NCBI GenBank assembly: GCA_902768715.1
Contig: CACXMH010000003.1
Span: 1-64,000 of the forward strand
Direction: 5' to 3'
DNA length: 64,000 nucleotides
Source of the DNA: Fibrobacter succinogenes
Lineage (GTDB): Bacteria; Fibrobacterota; Fibrobacteria; Fibrobacterales; Fibrobacteraceae
This document shows, piece by piece, positions 49,069 through 58,765 of this stretch (positions within the stretch are counted from its first letter, which is position 1; every line of letters begins with the position of its first letter). Under the pieces are notes generated by a model. That model did not search any database, was not told the DNA's origin, and worked only from the letters and a program-made list of their open reading frames with translations. The position numbers were made by a program, and so were the translations under genes.

Positions 49069-50160
49069 CTAGGCCTCCTCTTTCCACTTTTTGACTAGGG
49101 CAATCAGAAGCTCGTTCTCTTCGGGCTTGCCCACCGTAACGCGCACGTATTCGGGCATACCGAAACTGGTAAGCCCGCGAATAATCATGCCGTTCCTTTC
49201 CAGGAAGGCCACAAGTTCCTTGGCCTTGGCGCCAATGTGCACGCAAATAAAGTTCGCCTGAGTAGGCAACACCTTGAAGCCGAGACCTTCAAAGGCCTTG
49301 CTCAAAAAGGCAATTCCGTCGGCGTTCATCTTGCGGGTGGCCTCTACGTGGTCAGTGTCGCCAAGGGCGGCGATGGCAGCTACCTGAGCGGCCTGGTTCA
49401 CGTCAAAGGGAGGCTTCACCTTCCACAAATGACGGACCACTTCGGCACTGGCCATAGCGTAACCTACGCGAAGTCCTGCCAAGCCATAAATCTTGCTGAA
49501 GGTGCGGTTGATAAACAGGTTGGGGAATTCATCGAGGGCTCCCACCAGCTTGGGGTAGTCAGGAGCCGTGGCAAATTCGGAGTAGGCCTCGTCCAAGAAG
49601 ACCAACACATTCTTCGGGACCTTCTTCAAGAAGTCGCGAATTTCGGTTTCGCTGTAATAAAGGCCCGTGGGGTTGTTGGGGTTGCAAATAAAGGCCACGC
49701 GGGTCTTGACATTTATGGCCTTGGCAAGGTCATCGAGACTGGTCTTGGACTCCCCTTCGCCTACGCCAACGAAATCCGCCCCGTTGGAAAGGGTGGTAAA
49801 CTTGTAAACGGAAAAGGTGGGCGTGATGGCGACACAGTTGTCGCCCTGACGGATGAACGCCTTCCCCACCATGTCGATGATTTCGTCGGAGCCGTTGCCC
49901 ACCACAATCTGTTCACGCTTGACGCCGAACTTTTCGGCCAGGGCGCGAATCATGGAAGGAGCGTCCCCGCGGGGGTATAGGTGCAGACTGTCCGCAATCT
50001 TGTGGAAGGCTTCCACCGCCTTGGGAGAAGCTCCCAGCGGGTTTTCGTTGGAGGCCAGCTTCACCACCTTGGTAAGGCCGTAACGTTCGCGGATTTCCTC
50101 GATGGATTTTCCGGGAACATAATCCGAAAGCTTGGACAATTCTGGACGGGGTTCAATCAT
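49069..50160 (-). CDS. hisC: Histidinol-phosphate aminotransferase
   Basis: PLP-dependent transaminase in histidine synthesis. 363 aa from the ATG at 50160 (GAGG at 5-nt spacing); the GTG two codons upstream is an alternative. Motifs: LASNENPLGASPKAVEAF, GNGSDEIIDMVGKAF, ICNPNNPTGLYYSETEI, VFLDEAYSEFA and the Lys-containing RTFSKIYGLAGLRVGY. Operon hisC-hisN. Confidence 0.95.
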   Translation of the reverse strand: MIEPRPELSKLSDYVPGKSIEEIRERYGLTKVVKLASNENPLGASPKAVEAFHKIADSLHLYPRGDAPSMIRALAEKFGVKREQIVVGNGSDEIIDMVGKAFIRQGDNCVAITPTFSVYKFTTLSNGADFVGVGEGESKTSLDDLAKAINVKTRVAFICNPNNPTGLYYSETEIRDFLKKVPKNVLVFLDEAYSEFATAPDYPKLVGALDEFPNLFINRTFSKIYGLAGLRVGYAMASAEVVRHLWKVKPPFDVNQAAQVAAIAALGDTDHVEATRKMNADGIAFLSKAFEGLGFKVLPTQANFICVHIGAKAKELVAFLERNGMIIRGLTSFGMPEYVRVTVGKPEENELLIALVKKWKEEA

Positions 50161-50223
50161 AATCACCTCTTTTTCGCAAGAGCAAATCTAGTAATTCCAT
50201 CGGATTATTTTAAATTTGGCTTC

Positions 50224-50931
50224 ATGAAACGCCTTGCCGTACTCGCCACATTCATATTGGCCCTGTTCGCCACAAGCGCTTTTGCGCTGGACCCCATCTG
50301 GGACATGCACTACACCTTCGGCCCTGAAAGCCATAGGGCTCCCAAGTTCGGCGCAGGCGTCGGGCTCCGTTCCGACTTCGATTCCCACGTGCTGTTCCCC
50401 GCCAACATCATGGGGACCATTTCCAAGGACTTTGAAATCGGCGCGAAGATTGACATCGACACCTACAACCAGATGGACAACACCCAACTGTCGCTGGACA
50501 TCGGCGGAAAATACCATCTGCAGCCTGGAAAGTTCATCGAGCTGGACGGTTACTTCGGACTGAACAGGAACAACGGCAGCGCAGTGATTCTCACCTACGG
50601 GACGGAACACTTTATCGCGAAGAACTTCTCCAACTTTTACGAGATGCGGGCGGGATTCCTGGACGGCGTGACCGGCGAAGACGGCTATGTGAAATTCGCC
50701 TTCGGTATGATCCCCACCCTGAATTTCGGCCACACGGTCCGGGTGATGATCGAAATCAACACCTCCGAAAGTGTGGGGCATATTTCCGACGACTTCATGA
50801 TCGATATCATCCCCAAGCTGGAAGTAGCCCTTGGAGCGGCCCGTGTCCGCCTGGACTTTGATATCGGCATTATGCAAGAAAAGAACAATGATCAGAAGAC
50901 CATTGCTCTTTATGTGATGACGGCGCTGTAG
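50224..50931 (+). CDS. Predicted outer-membrane/periplasmic protein of unknown function
   Basis: 235 aa from the ATG at 50224; the open frame extends upstream but through hisC and its promoter, so that start is preferred. Signal peptide ends in TSAFALDP. The rest has alternating beta-strand pattern (GAGVGLRSDFDSHVLF, IELDGYFGLNRNNGSAVILT, VRVMIEINTSESVGHI, VRLDFDIGIMQEKNN), consistent with a small barrel. Divergent from hisC with a 63-nt shared promoter region. No family recognised. Confidence 0.7.
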   Translation: MKRLAVLATFILALFATSAFALDPIWDMHYTFGPESHRAPKFGAGVGLRSDFDSHVLFPANIMGTISKDFEIGAKIDIDTYNQMDNTQLSLDIGGKYHLQPGKFIELDGYFGLNRNNGSAVILTYGTEHFIAKNFSNFYEMRAGFLDGVTGEDGYVKFAFGMIPTLNFGHTVRVMIEINTSESVGHISDDFMIDIIPKLEVALGAARVRLDFDIGIMQEKNNDQKTIALYVMTAL

Positions 50932-50943
50932 CAGCTTCGCTGC

Positions 50944-51003
50944 AGTGTGTAGTGTGGAGTGTGTAATGTGGAATGATTAATTTCACACCTCACATTACAC
51001 ATT
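50944..51003. repeat. TGTG/CACA imperfect hairpin repeat
   Basis: AGTGTGTAGTGTGGAGTGTG on the left, TTTCACACCTCACATTACAC on the right, ATGATTAAT centre. It lies between convergent genes (50224-50931 and clpB) and could act as a loose terminator. Confidence 0.7.
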
Positions 51004-51005
51004 TG

Positions 51006-53558
51006 TCACTTTACTGTAAATTTTCCACCATCATAATCAATGACTACGGGCTTTGCGGCACTTACGTCGCCAGCGAGAATGGCATGGCTCAGCGGGCGTT
51101 CCACGTTCCGTTCCAGATAACGCTGGATCGGCCGCGCGCCGAATTCCGGCTGGTAAGCACCATCGGCAATCGCTTCGAGAGCCTTGTCGGTCAGCGTGAG
51201 CTGCAAATCCTGACGGGCGGCGCGTTCAGCGAGGCCCTTGAATTTCAGTTTCACGATGTCCTTGATCTGCGGTTTCGTTAAGCTCTGGAACACCAACACT
51301 TCGTCCAAGCGGTTCAGGAATTCCGGACGGAAGAAGCCACGGAGTTCCGGCTCGATTTCCTTCAAGGTCACAGGCTTTGCATCACCCGCGCGGTTCTGGA
51401 AATGAGCGGCGCCCAGGTTCGACGTCATCAGAATCAAGGTGTTCTTGAAATTCACGGTACGGCCCTTGCCATCGGTCAAACGACCGTCGTCAAGCACCTG
51501 CAACAGCGTATTGAACACATCGGGGTGAGCCTTCTCGATTTCGTCGAGCAGAATCACGCAATACGGATGGGTACGCACGGCTTCGGTCAGCTGGCCGCCT
51601 TCTTCGTAGCCCACGTATCCCGGAGGCGCACCAATGAGTCGCGAAACACTATGCTTTTCCATGTATTCGCTCATGTCGATACGCACCAGCGCATTCTCGT
51701 CGTCAAACAGTTCCACGGCAAGCGCCTTCGCAAGTTCCGTCTTGCCTACACCCGTCGGGCCCAAGAACAAGAAACTACCAATCGGCGCATTCTCGCGGCT
51801 TAAACCGCTACGGTTACGGAGTATTGCTTCAGAAACCGCTTCCACAGCTTCGTCCTGGCCAATCACGCGGGCGTGCAGACGTTCGTCCAAGTGCAACAAC
51901 TTGGCCTTTTCGCCTTCGCAAAGCTTGGTCACCGGAATTCCGGTCCAGCGGCTCACCACGAGAGCGATGGTTTCTTCCGTCACTTCTTCGCTCAAGTCGC
52001 CGTCGCTGGCGGACTTCTTGATTTCTTCCGTCTTCGCGGCGATTTCACGCTCCAGGTTCACAATCTTGTTGTACTTGAGTTCAGCGGCGCGGTTCAAGTC
52101 GTAGCGGGCTTCGGCCTGCTCCATCTCGTCCTTCGCCTGCTGCAAGGACTTCTTGAGCCCCTGCAACTCAGCATTCTTCGCGCGTCTTTCTTGCCAACGG
52201 TCCTGCATCAGCTTGACTGCAGCATCTGTCGTCGCGAGTTCTTCACGCAACTCTTTCAGGCGCTTTACACTGGTGTCGTCGGTTTCCTTCGCCAAGGCCT
52301 GCTCCTCGATTTTCATCTGGAGTTCCTTACGCTGCAAGGTGTCCAAGGCTTCGGGCACGGTGTCCATCTGTGTCTTCACAAGGCTTGCGGCTTCATCAAT
52401 CAAGTCGATGGCCTTGTCCGGCAAGAAACGGTCACTGATGTAGCGGTTCGAAAGTTTCACCGCCGCCACAAGCGCGTTGTCGTGCAGACGCACGCCATGG
52501 TGCGCGTCAAAACCGTCCTTGATGCCACGGAGAATGGAGATAGATTCTTCTTCGCTGGGCTCGTCAACCTGCACGGGCTGGAAACGGCGTTCCAGGGCAG
52601 AATCCTTCTCGATGTACTTGCGGTATTCCTGCGTAGTGGTCGCACCGATGCAGTGCAGTTCACCACGGGCCAGTTTCGGCTTCAGCATGTTGCCCAAGTC
52701 CATGGAGCCTTCCGTCTTGCCCGCACCCACGATGGTGTGGATTTCATCGATGAACAAAAGCGTGTTGCCGTCTTCTTCAAGTGCGTCAAGCACCGCTTTC
52801 AGACGTTCCTCGAAATCGCCACGGTATTTTGCGCCCGCCATCAACGCAGACAAATCCAACGCAAACAACTTCTTGCCCTTCAAAGCGTCAGGTACATCGC
52901 CGCGGTAAATACGCTCGGCAAGGCCTTCCACAATGGCGGTCTTACCCACGCCGGGTTCACCGACCAGGCACGGGTTGTTTTTCGTCTTACGGCTCAAAAT
53001 CAAGATGACGCGGCGGATCTCTTCTTCACGGCCAATCACCGGCGAAAGCTTTCCATCGGCAGCCATTTCCACGAGTTCACGGCCGTAGAGTTTCAGCGGA
53101 GACTGTTCCTCGGCATTAGCGGCCCCCGCAAACGGGTCCGAAAGCCAAGTTTCCACGACTTCCACAGAACCGAGGGCATCTTCAAACACCTTCGCAAGGC
53201 CACGGTCGCCCGAGAATTTCATCAAGGCCACGAGCATATCGCCCGGGGTCACCATACGGTTCACCTGACGCGCCGCCTGCACGGAGGCTCGCAAAATACG
53301 ATTCAAGTCGTTATCAGGTTCCACGTCGGGGTTCACACCTTCCATACGCGGAATCTTCTGCACGAAGGGTTCCAGCTTGCCGCGGAGCTCATTCGTCTTC
53401 GCGCCCTTGGACTTATAAAGTTTCTTCAGGGTGGCATCGGGGCCTTCTACAAGCCCGACTGCCAAATGAGCCGCACCCAGGTAGGAATGCGAGCAACGGT
53501 CACGCAGGCTCTGCGCCTTCGCCAATACCTTTTCTGCATCGTTGTTAAAATCAGACAT
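51006..53558 (-). CDS. clpB: ATP-dependent disaggregase ClpB
   Basis: 850 aa, full-length. N-terminal Clp_N region, then first AAA+ module ([38 protein letters not shown]), the coiled-coil M domain (about residues 400-520, [19 protein letters not shown]), and second AAA+ module ([37 protein letters not shown]), ending in the D2-small domain ([18 protein letters not shown]). It extracts polypeptides from aggregates with DnaK. No CIRCE operator is visible upstream. Single gene. Confidence 0.96.
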   Translation of the reverse strand: MSDFNNDAEKVLAKAQSLRDRCSHSYLGAAHLAVGLVEGPDATLKKLYKSKGAKTNELRGKLEPFVQKIPRMEGVNPDVEPDNDLNRILRASVQAARQVNRMVTPGDMLVALMKFSGDRGLAKVFEDALGSVEVVETWLSDPFAGAANAEEQSPLKLYGRELVEMAADGKLSPVIGREEEIRRVILILSRKTKNNPCLVGEPGVGKTAIVEGLAERIYRGDVPDALKGKKLFALDLSALMAGAKYRGDFEERLKAVLDALEEDGNTLLFIDEIHTIVGAGKTEGSMDLGNMLKPKLARGELHCIGATTTQEYRKYIEKDSALERRFQPVQVDEPSEEESISILRGIKDGFDAHHGVRLHDNALVAAVKLSNRYISDRFLPDKAIDLIDEAASLVKTQMDTVPEALDTLQRKELQMKIEEQALAKETDDTSVKRLKELREELATTDAAVKLMQDRWQERRAKNAELQGLKKSLQQAKDEMEQAEARYDLNRAAELKYNKIVNLEREIAAKTEEIKKSASDGDLSEEVTEETIALVVSRWTGIPVTKLCEGEKAKLLHLDERLHARVIGQDEAVEAVSEAILRNRSGLSRENAPIGSFLFLGPTGVGKTELAKALAVELFDDENALVRIDMSEYMEKHSVSRLIGAPPGYVGYEEGGQLTEAVRTHPYCVILLDEIEKAHPDVFNTLLQVLDDGRLTDGKGRTVNFKNTLILMTSNLGAAHFQNRAGDAKPVTLKEIEPELRGFFRPEFLNRLDEVLVFQSLTKPQIKDIVKLKFKGLAERAARQDLQLTLTDKALEAIADGAYQPEFGARPIQRYLERNVERPLSHAILAGDVSAAKPVVIDYDGGKFTVK

Positions 53559-53651
53559 GGTTGCCTCTTTTTCTTTTTATTTTTACCGCTTTTTAAACGC
53601 AAAACCCGTGCCAAGGGCTGCATTTGGTAAAAAAACGCCCGAAATCGGCTA

Positions 53652-53690
53652 AAAAACAAAAAATGTCGCATTTTTCAGCGGCATTTTTTC
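53652..53690 (-). terminator. Terminator after the trxA-hisF-tldD operon
   Basis: AAAAAATGTCGC (53658-53669) pairs with GCGGCATTTTTT (53678-53689) apart from one G/T position; minus-strand T tracts follow. It lies between tldD and clpB, on the side that ends tldD. Confidence 0.7.
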
Positions 53691-53720
53691 AAAATAAGAC
53701 GCACGGACGTTTAATTCCGC

Positions 53721-53783
53721 ACAAATAAAGGTATATTCCAAAAGTAGATCTTATAGGGGCTCTTTATGAGCCGAGGTAAACGT
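53721..53783 (+). repeat. MSR leader element, copy C
   Basis: Matches copy A from the -10-like TATATT (53732-53737) through TCTTATAGGGGCTCTTTATG and AGCCGAGGTAAAC; GGCTC/GAGCC around the AUG forms a slightly better stem than in A. The ATG at 53766 opens a 14-codon frame, MSRGKRNYLPPTRI, that runs into the 3' end of tldD on the opposite strand. No gene follows it. Confidence 0.8.
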
Positions 53784-53785
53784 AA

Positions 53786-55195
53786 TTACCTTCCGCCCAC
53801 AAGAATCTGATCTACCTTGATGGTGGGCTGTCCCACTGTCACGGGCACGTGACCCGAAGAGGCTCCACATACGCCTGTAGCCAGTTCCAAATCGCTCCCT
53901 ACCATGCTAATGCGGGGCATAATTTCATGGCCCTTGCCTATAAGGGTCGCCCCGCGCACGGGTTCGCAAATCTTTCCGTTGCGGACAACATAACCTTCAT
54001 CTACCGCAAAGTTGAACTCGCCGGTGGCAGGGTTCACGGAACCGCCGGCCATGCGGGCCGCGTAAAGGCCGTAGTCCATGCTTTGAATCATGGAGTCGAA
54101 GCTGTCCTTGCCGGGAGCAATGAAGGTGTTCCGCATGCGGCTCACGGGAGCATACTTGTAGCTTTCACGGCGGGCCGAACCCGTACGGGCCACACCTACT
54201 TCGGCAGCACCCACGCGGTCGCTCATGTAACTTTTCAAAATTCCGTTTTCAATCAATACAGTGCGCTGGGTAGGCATGCCCTCGTCGTCAAACTTGAGGC
54301 TACCCCACACGCCGTCCAGAGTTCCGTCGTCAATGGCGGTAAGGCAAGGCTGGCCGATAGCCTCGCTCAGCTTGCCGCAGAAGGGGCTTGCATTTCGGCG
54401 GACCGCTTCCGTTTCTAGCGGGTGTCCGCAGGCCTCGTGAAAAATCACGCCGCCAAAACCGTTCCCCATGACCACAGGCATCTGGCCACCCTTGATGTAA
54501 CCCGCGCTCAGCATGCGCACCACCCGTTCCGCCGATTCTGTCGCAAGGGATTCCGGAGAATAATTCGGGAGCAGTTCGTAACCGCCCAAAGCGCCCGGCG
54601 ACTCGTGGGTGGTCAAGCGTTCCGTACCATCCGTGGCGGTGACCGTCACGTTCACGCGAAGGCGGGAACGATCAAGCGTCAGGTTCAGACCTTCGCTGTT
54701 CAACAAGTTGATGGTGGTGCAGCAGTCCGTCACAGAAGCCGCCACCTGCACCACCTTGCCCGATACCTTTCGGGCGGCTTCGTCTGCGCGGAACAAAAAG
54801 TCCTGCTTGACCGCCTGGCCCAAGACCCGCGGGTCCTTGAAGGCGGCGGCGTTGTAGTCCGACACCCGTTTTTGCGGGGCGAACTCGAAACCTTCCGCGA
54901 CACTTGCCAAACCAGAATTTTGCGCAGAACTTGAAGCGATGCGCCCGAAGGCAAGAGTCTGCACCAACTTTACCAGGGCTTCTTCACTTTCGTCGCTGGT
55001 AAAACCGTAAAGCACCTCAGTGCCATACAGCAAGCGAATGCCAATGCCATAATCCGTGCCGGCGGTAGCCGTCTCGATCTTGCGGTCCCTGAGACCCAGG
55101 GCGGAACCGCGGGTCTCCTCTTCGAAAATTTCCACGAAATCCGCACCGGCACTGCGACCGGCCTCGAAAATTTTCACCGCAACGGAAGGATTCAC
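53786..55195 (-). CDS. tldD: TldD-family metalloprotease
   Basis: 469 aa, GTG start at 55195 within a GAGG context. TldD with TldE (PmbA) forms a metalloprotease that processes modified peptides. The metal motif FHEACGHPLE (HExxxH) is present; other family features are GNGFGGVIFHEACGH context, YMSDRVGAAEVG, and the C-terminal GHEIMPRISMVGSDLELATG and CGASSGHVPVTVGQP. No tldE/pmbA partner is in the window. Third gene of the trxA-hisF-tldD operon. Confidence 0.93.
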   Translation of the reverse strand: MNPSVAVKIFEAGRSAGADFVEIFEEETRGSALGLRDRKIETATAGTDYGIGIRLLYGTEVLYGFTSDESEEALVKLVQTLAFGRIASSSAQNSGLASVAEGFEFAPQKRVSDYNAAAFKDPRVLGQAVKQDFLFRADEAARKVSGKVVQVAASVTDCCTTINLLNSEGLNLTLDRSRLRVNVTVTATDGTERLTTHESPGALGGYELLPNYSPESLATESAERVVRMLSAGYIKGGQMPVVMGNGFGGVIFHEACGHPLETEAVRRNASPFCGKLSEAIGQPCLTAIDDGTLDGVWGSLKFDDEGMPTQRTVLIENGILKSYMSDRVGAAEVGVARTGSARRESYKYAPVSRMRNTFIAPGKDSFDSMIQSMDYGLYAARMAGGSVNPATGEFNFAVDEGYVVRNGKICEPVRGATLIGKGHEIMPRISMVGSDLELATGVCGASSGHVPVTVGQPTIKVDQILVGGR

Positions 55196-55196
55196 G

Positions 55197-55988
55197 CTAC
55201 ACCTCGCCGTTCATCTTCTTGCGGACGGGAATTCCTGCAGCAAGCATTTCTCTCTTGATTTGCGGGACGGTGTAATCGCCAAAGTGGACCATGGAGGCCA
55301 CCAGTGCCGCGTCCGCAGCAGTCTTCGCGAACAAGTCCACAATGTGGGCCGGAGTTCCAGCGCCACCGCTGGCGATAACGGGCACCTGTACCGCACGCGC
55401 CACCTGGTCGGTAATGTTCAGCTCGTAGCCGTTACGCACACCGTCAGTATCGATGGCGTTCAGGCAGATTTCGCCAATGCCCAAATCTTCGGCCTTCTTG
55501 GCCCATTCCACGGCATCGATGCCCATGGGCGTGCGGCCACCGCGAATATACACTTCGTAGCCGCTCTTGAACTTTTCAGAAACGCCCACGAACTTCGCGT
55601 CCATGCCCAGCACCACGCACTGGCGCCCAAAGGCCTTGGCTCCTTCGGCAATGATTTCGGGATGGAGCACGGCGAGGCTGTTCACGCTTACCTTCTCGGC
55701 TCCAGCCAGCAGGGCCTGGTGCATGTCGTCCAAGTTGCGGATTCCGCCGCCAACGGCGAAGGGGATAAACACCCGCTTTGCAATCTGGCGGATCATTTCC
55801 ATGTCGCAGGGTCTGTTTTCGGCACTGGCAGTAATGTCGTAAAAGACCAGCTCATCGACACCGTCGGCACTGTACTGCGCCCCCATCTCCACGGGGTCGC
55901 CGATATCGATATTGCCCTTGAACTTGACGCCCTTGGTCACCTTGCGGTTTCGGACATCGAGACAGACGATTAAGCGTTTGGTAAGCAT
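55197..55988 (-). CDS. hisF: Imidazole glycerol phosphate synthase, cyclase subunit
   Basis: 263 aa (beta/alpha) barrel. RLIVCLDVRNRKVTKGVKF, VEMGAQYSADGVDELVFYDI, IPFAVGGGIRNLDDMHQ and PVIASGGAGTPAHIVDLF are diagnostic; the catalytic Asp pair of HisF is in the first and fifth strands (CLDV and NAIDTDG). It uses ammonia from HisH to form IGP and AICAR. It follows trxA by 6 nt and precedes tldD by one base. Confidence 0.95.
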   Translation of the reverse strand: MLTKRLIVCLDVRNRKVTKGVKFKGNIDIGDPVEMGAQYSADGVDELVFYDITASAENRPCDMEMIRQIAKRVFIPFAVGGGIRNLDDMHQALLAGAEKVSVNSLAVLHPEIIAEGAKAFGRQCVVLGMDAKFVGVSEKFKSGYEVYIRGGRTPMGIDAVEWAKKAEDLGIGEICLNAIDTDGVRNGYELNITDQVARAVQVPVIASGGAGTPAHIVDLFAKTAADAALVASMVHFGDYTVPQIKREMLAAGIPVRKKMNGEV

Positions 55989-55994
55989 CTCGGA

Positions 55995-56318
55995 CTAAAG
56001 GTTCTTGTCGATGACGCCCTTAACCGTGGCCTTGGGAACGGCCCCCACCACGTTGCCCACTTCTACGCCGTTCTTGAACAGCTTCATGTTGGGAATGTTG
56101 GTGATGCCGTAGCGGGCACAAATGTCCTTGACGCCGTCGTCATCCACGTTCATCTTGGCGATGATGGCCTTGCCTTCGTAATCGGCGGCAATTTCCTCGA
56201 TGATGGGACCCATCATCATGCACGGGCGGCACCAGGTGGCCCAGAAATCCACAAATACCAGCTGACCCGAGCGGATCACCTCGTCAAACTTTGCTGCAGA
56301 AAGGTTCAAAACTGCCAT
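55995..56318 (-). CDS. trxA: Thioredoxin
   Basis: 107 aa from the ATG at 56318 (AGGAGG at 7-nt spacing; the 15 codons upstream are not used). Active site WATWCRPCMMMGP, with cis-Pro in ITNIPNMKLF. The active-site dipeptide is Arg-Pro rather than the canonical Gly-Pro of TrxA, which would tune redox potential or partner choice. Operon with hisF and tldD. Confidence 0.93.
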   Translation of the reverse strand: MAVLNLSAAKFDEVIRSGQLVFVDFWATWCRPCMMMGPIIEEIAADYEGKAIIAKMNVDDDGVKDICARYGITNIPNMKLFKNGVEVGNVVGAVPKATVKGVIDKNL

Positions 56319-56344
56319 ATAAAATCCTCCTAGTCCAAATATAG

Positions 56345-56371
56345 CAAAAGCCCCCGACACAAATCGGGGGC
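56345..56371 (-). terminator. Rho-independent terminator
   Basis: GCCCCCGA / TCGGGGGC with a 6-nt loop, then TTTTG on the minus strand. It ends the PCMD operon just upstream of trxA. Confidence 0.8.
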
Positions 56372-56394
56372 AAAACAGTCCTGAACGCCCAGTG

Positions 56395-58761
56395 CTAATA
56401 AATTAGGCGAATATCATCGACAATCAGCTTCGAATCCTTGACCCCAACATAGTGGTTCCCGTCGGCACTAGAAGCAAAGACTACGCGGATATGGGTAACG
56501 GGCTCATCTCCGGTGCCCTGAATCAAGCCATTGTTTATGGCCGACTTGTTCGAGGACCTCAACGTGGTATTAAACGTTGATGAATTTTCGATAGGAGAAC
56601 CAGAAAGGGGCTTTCCGTACTTCAATTTCAACCTAATCGTAACCATTCCGTTGGCATCTCGTTCCGATACACTGACAACATCAGGATTAGTACGGCCCGA
56701 GTTGTTGTCTGTGGTAGAGCGATACCAGGCACTGGCCACCAACTTATTCACGTCACTAGACTTTCGATTGACGTTCTTGTCTCCTGTACGATTTTCCAGG
56801 AGAATATAAGCGTCACAGCTGTCACCACTCTTGCCCACATACGACAACCTAAATTCAACATATTCAGGCCGAGCAGCAAACGGTTTGCCAAAGTCAAGGA
56901 GTTCATTTCCATCGGGCCATGTACTTGAACTTGCCATAGAAAGCGTTCCAACTCCATTCGGGTTGAAGTCTGCCGTATAAAGGCTTCCACTGGCAATTTT
57001 GCTCATAACTGAGTTTGTTGAAATCACCGCTCCGATTAAAGAACCTGAAGTATATTTTTCCGTCGTTGTGATAATTGTATTGGCGTTACCCCAAATGGAA
57101 TCAGGCTTGGACTTATCGCCATTCCAACTATTGAAGTCCCCTCCAGGTAGTTGATAGCCGGCCTTAACCCTGTAAGCGAACGACTCTCCAGAGGCATTCT
57201 TTACGACCAGTTCCTGTCCTGTTCCGAAATCATACTTACTGCCAACGGTAAAACCAGCAGCCGTGGCGCCATTGGAAAGTTTTAGCTCCGTCAGTTCCAG
57301 GGACTTCAAGTCCGTACGGAAGGCCAGAGAATCCACATGGATAGATTTTTCTACCGTGTCGATAACGGCCTGCTTGCCCGCTATCTTTAGCGACAGCACC
57401 CGCGGAGGTTCCGCCGGCACGGAGGCTGTCAATGTCCAGGTCTCAGAAGAAGCGTCCTCTGCAGTAATCGTAAACGTCATCGCGTCTCGTAGGTCCAATG
57501 TCTCCGGAAGATTATGCGACGCGGTCTCCGAAATTTCCAACGACACCTTGACTGAAGAAAGGTCCGATCCTGATTTCAGATGCAATTCAACTGTCTTCTT
57601 AGACTTGTCTACAGTCGCCGCAGATTCTTCTCCGACCGCCGAGATAGAAATCAGTTCCTTGTCGCTGGAAACTTTTTCGTCTGCGGCGGCAATTGAAAGC
57701 GAAAGTACCCAAGTTTTGACCGTACCATCTTCAGCCGTCACCTTGAAGGATTGGAAATTTTTCCAGGCCTTAATCGTATCGGGTTTAGGCGTCACAGTAG
57801 CTCCTTCGGAAACAATAACGGTATCGACGACGGCGCCTCCAACCGAAGCCCCGTTGACCAACTTGATGTATATCGTATCCTGAGTGCGATTCACCTTAAG
57901 CTGGTCTTTGAAAAGCAACTGCAAATCAGTAGCATTACTCTTGATGGAGGAGACTATTACAGTCCAAACTTTCTCCAAACCATCTTCGGCCTTTACCTTG
58001 ATTTTTTGAGGAGCCGACCAATCCTTTATTGACTTTGGATCCGGCGACACCGTTGCGTTACTGGGAACAACCACATTGGAAAGCAAAGCCGATTTGACAT
58101 TGTACCCCTGAGGATACGTCACGTAAATCGAATCCCCTTTCACCACAGTCTCCAAGGCATCCTTGAAATCCAGAGAAATGGAGTTATCCGAAGATTTGGA
58201 CGTTTCACCACCATCATTGCCAGATTCGCCTGAACCATTCTCTCCGGGATTATCTATAGAAGATCCCTCATCCGGAACAACAAATTTCAACTGCCATAGG
58301 GCCATATCCCCGTTTTCGGCAATAATCACCATATAAAGCGTCCGGCTCGCAGGTAGGCGTAATTTACTTCCGTCCTTCAGCTTCTTCTCCACATAGGCCA
58401 CCTTTTTGACAAGAGAATCCAGGGCCAAAGAGTCAGAGGGAAATTCCAGCACCTTACTTTCAACCAGATGGAGGCTCGCCATATTGCTTATGTTTATACT
58501 CCCTATCGTAACGGAATCCCACACCTGTTGAGAATCAGGAACGGCCTTCAGATTAACGACCATCCGTTGTTCATCGGGATAAACCTCAGCATCTCCTTCC
58601 TGTTCTTCAAAAACGATTTCATTAAACTTATGGTAGGGAGATGTTCCGAACTCATCGTAATCGGCAGAACAACTCATCAGCAAGGCTAAGAGGCCCGCCC
58701 ACAGGACAAACCAAAGCTTCATTGCAGGAGAATCATTTTTCTTGAATAAAATCATATTCAT
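56395..58761 (-). CDS. PCMD-domain surface lipoprotein with immunoglobulin-like repeats
   Basis: 788 aa. Lipobox ALLMSC. Residues about 200-470 hold three or four repeats of a DUF5018/Ig-like module (each ends in TVxAEDGxxKxWxxxV: KVKAEDGLEKVWTVIVSS, KVTAEDGTVKTWVLSLS, TITAEDASSETWTLTAS). The C-terminal 270 residues match the putative carbohydrate metabolism domain PCMD (GGDFNSWNG, VMSKIASGSLYTADFN, FGKPFAARPEYVEFRLSYVG, VTHIRVVFASSADGNHYVG). Such lipoproteins are thought to bind glycans at the surface. It starts 4 nt after its neighbour's stop; ATG 58755 is better spaced from AGGAG. Confidence 0.85.
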   Translation of the reverse strand: MNMILFKKNDSPAMKLWFVLWAGLLALLMSCSADYDEFGTSPYHKFNEIVFEEQEGDAEVYPDEQRMVVNLKAVPDSQQVWDSVTIGSINISNMASLHLVESKVLEFPSDSLALDSLVKKVAYVEKKLKDGSKLRLPASRTLYMVIIAENGDMALWQLKFVVPDEGSSIDNPGENGSGESGNDGGETSKSSDNSISLDFKDALETVVKGDSIYVTYPQGYNVKSALLSNVVVPSNATVSPDPKSIKDWSAPQKIKVKAEDGLEKVWTVIVSSIKSNATDLQLLFKDQLKVNRTQDTIYIKLVNGASVGGAVVDTVIVSEGATVTPKPDTIKAWKNFQSFKVTAEDGTVKTWVLSLSIAAADEKVSSDKELISISAVGEESAATVDKSKKTVELHLKSGSDLSSVKVSLEISETASHNLPETLDLRDAMTFTITAEDASSETWTLTASVPAEPPRVLSLKIAGKQAVIDTVEKSIHVDSLAFRTDLKSLELTELKLSNGATAAGFTVGSKYDFGTGQELVVKNASGESFAYRVKAGYQLPGGDFNSWNGDKSKPDSIWGNANTIITTTEKYTSGSLIGAVISTNSVMSKIASGSLYTADFNPNGVGTLSMASSSTWPDGNELLDFGKPFAARPEYVEFRLSYVGKSGDSCDAYILLENRTGDKNVNRKSSDVNKLVASAWYRSTTDNNSGRTNPDVVSVSERDANGMVTIRLKLKYGKPLSGSPIENSSTFNTTLRSSNKSAINNGLIQGTGDEPVTHIRVVFASSADGNHYVGVKDSKLIVDDIRLIY

Positions 58762-58765
58762 TCTC

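Noticed and set aside
51873-53630. 585-codon open frame on the plus strand
   Set aside because: Antisense to clpB.
53559-53785. CIRCE or sigma32 promoter for clpB
   Set aside because: No TTAGCACTC-N9-GAGTGCTAA and no clear CTTGAAA...CCCCAT pair was visible.
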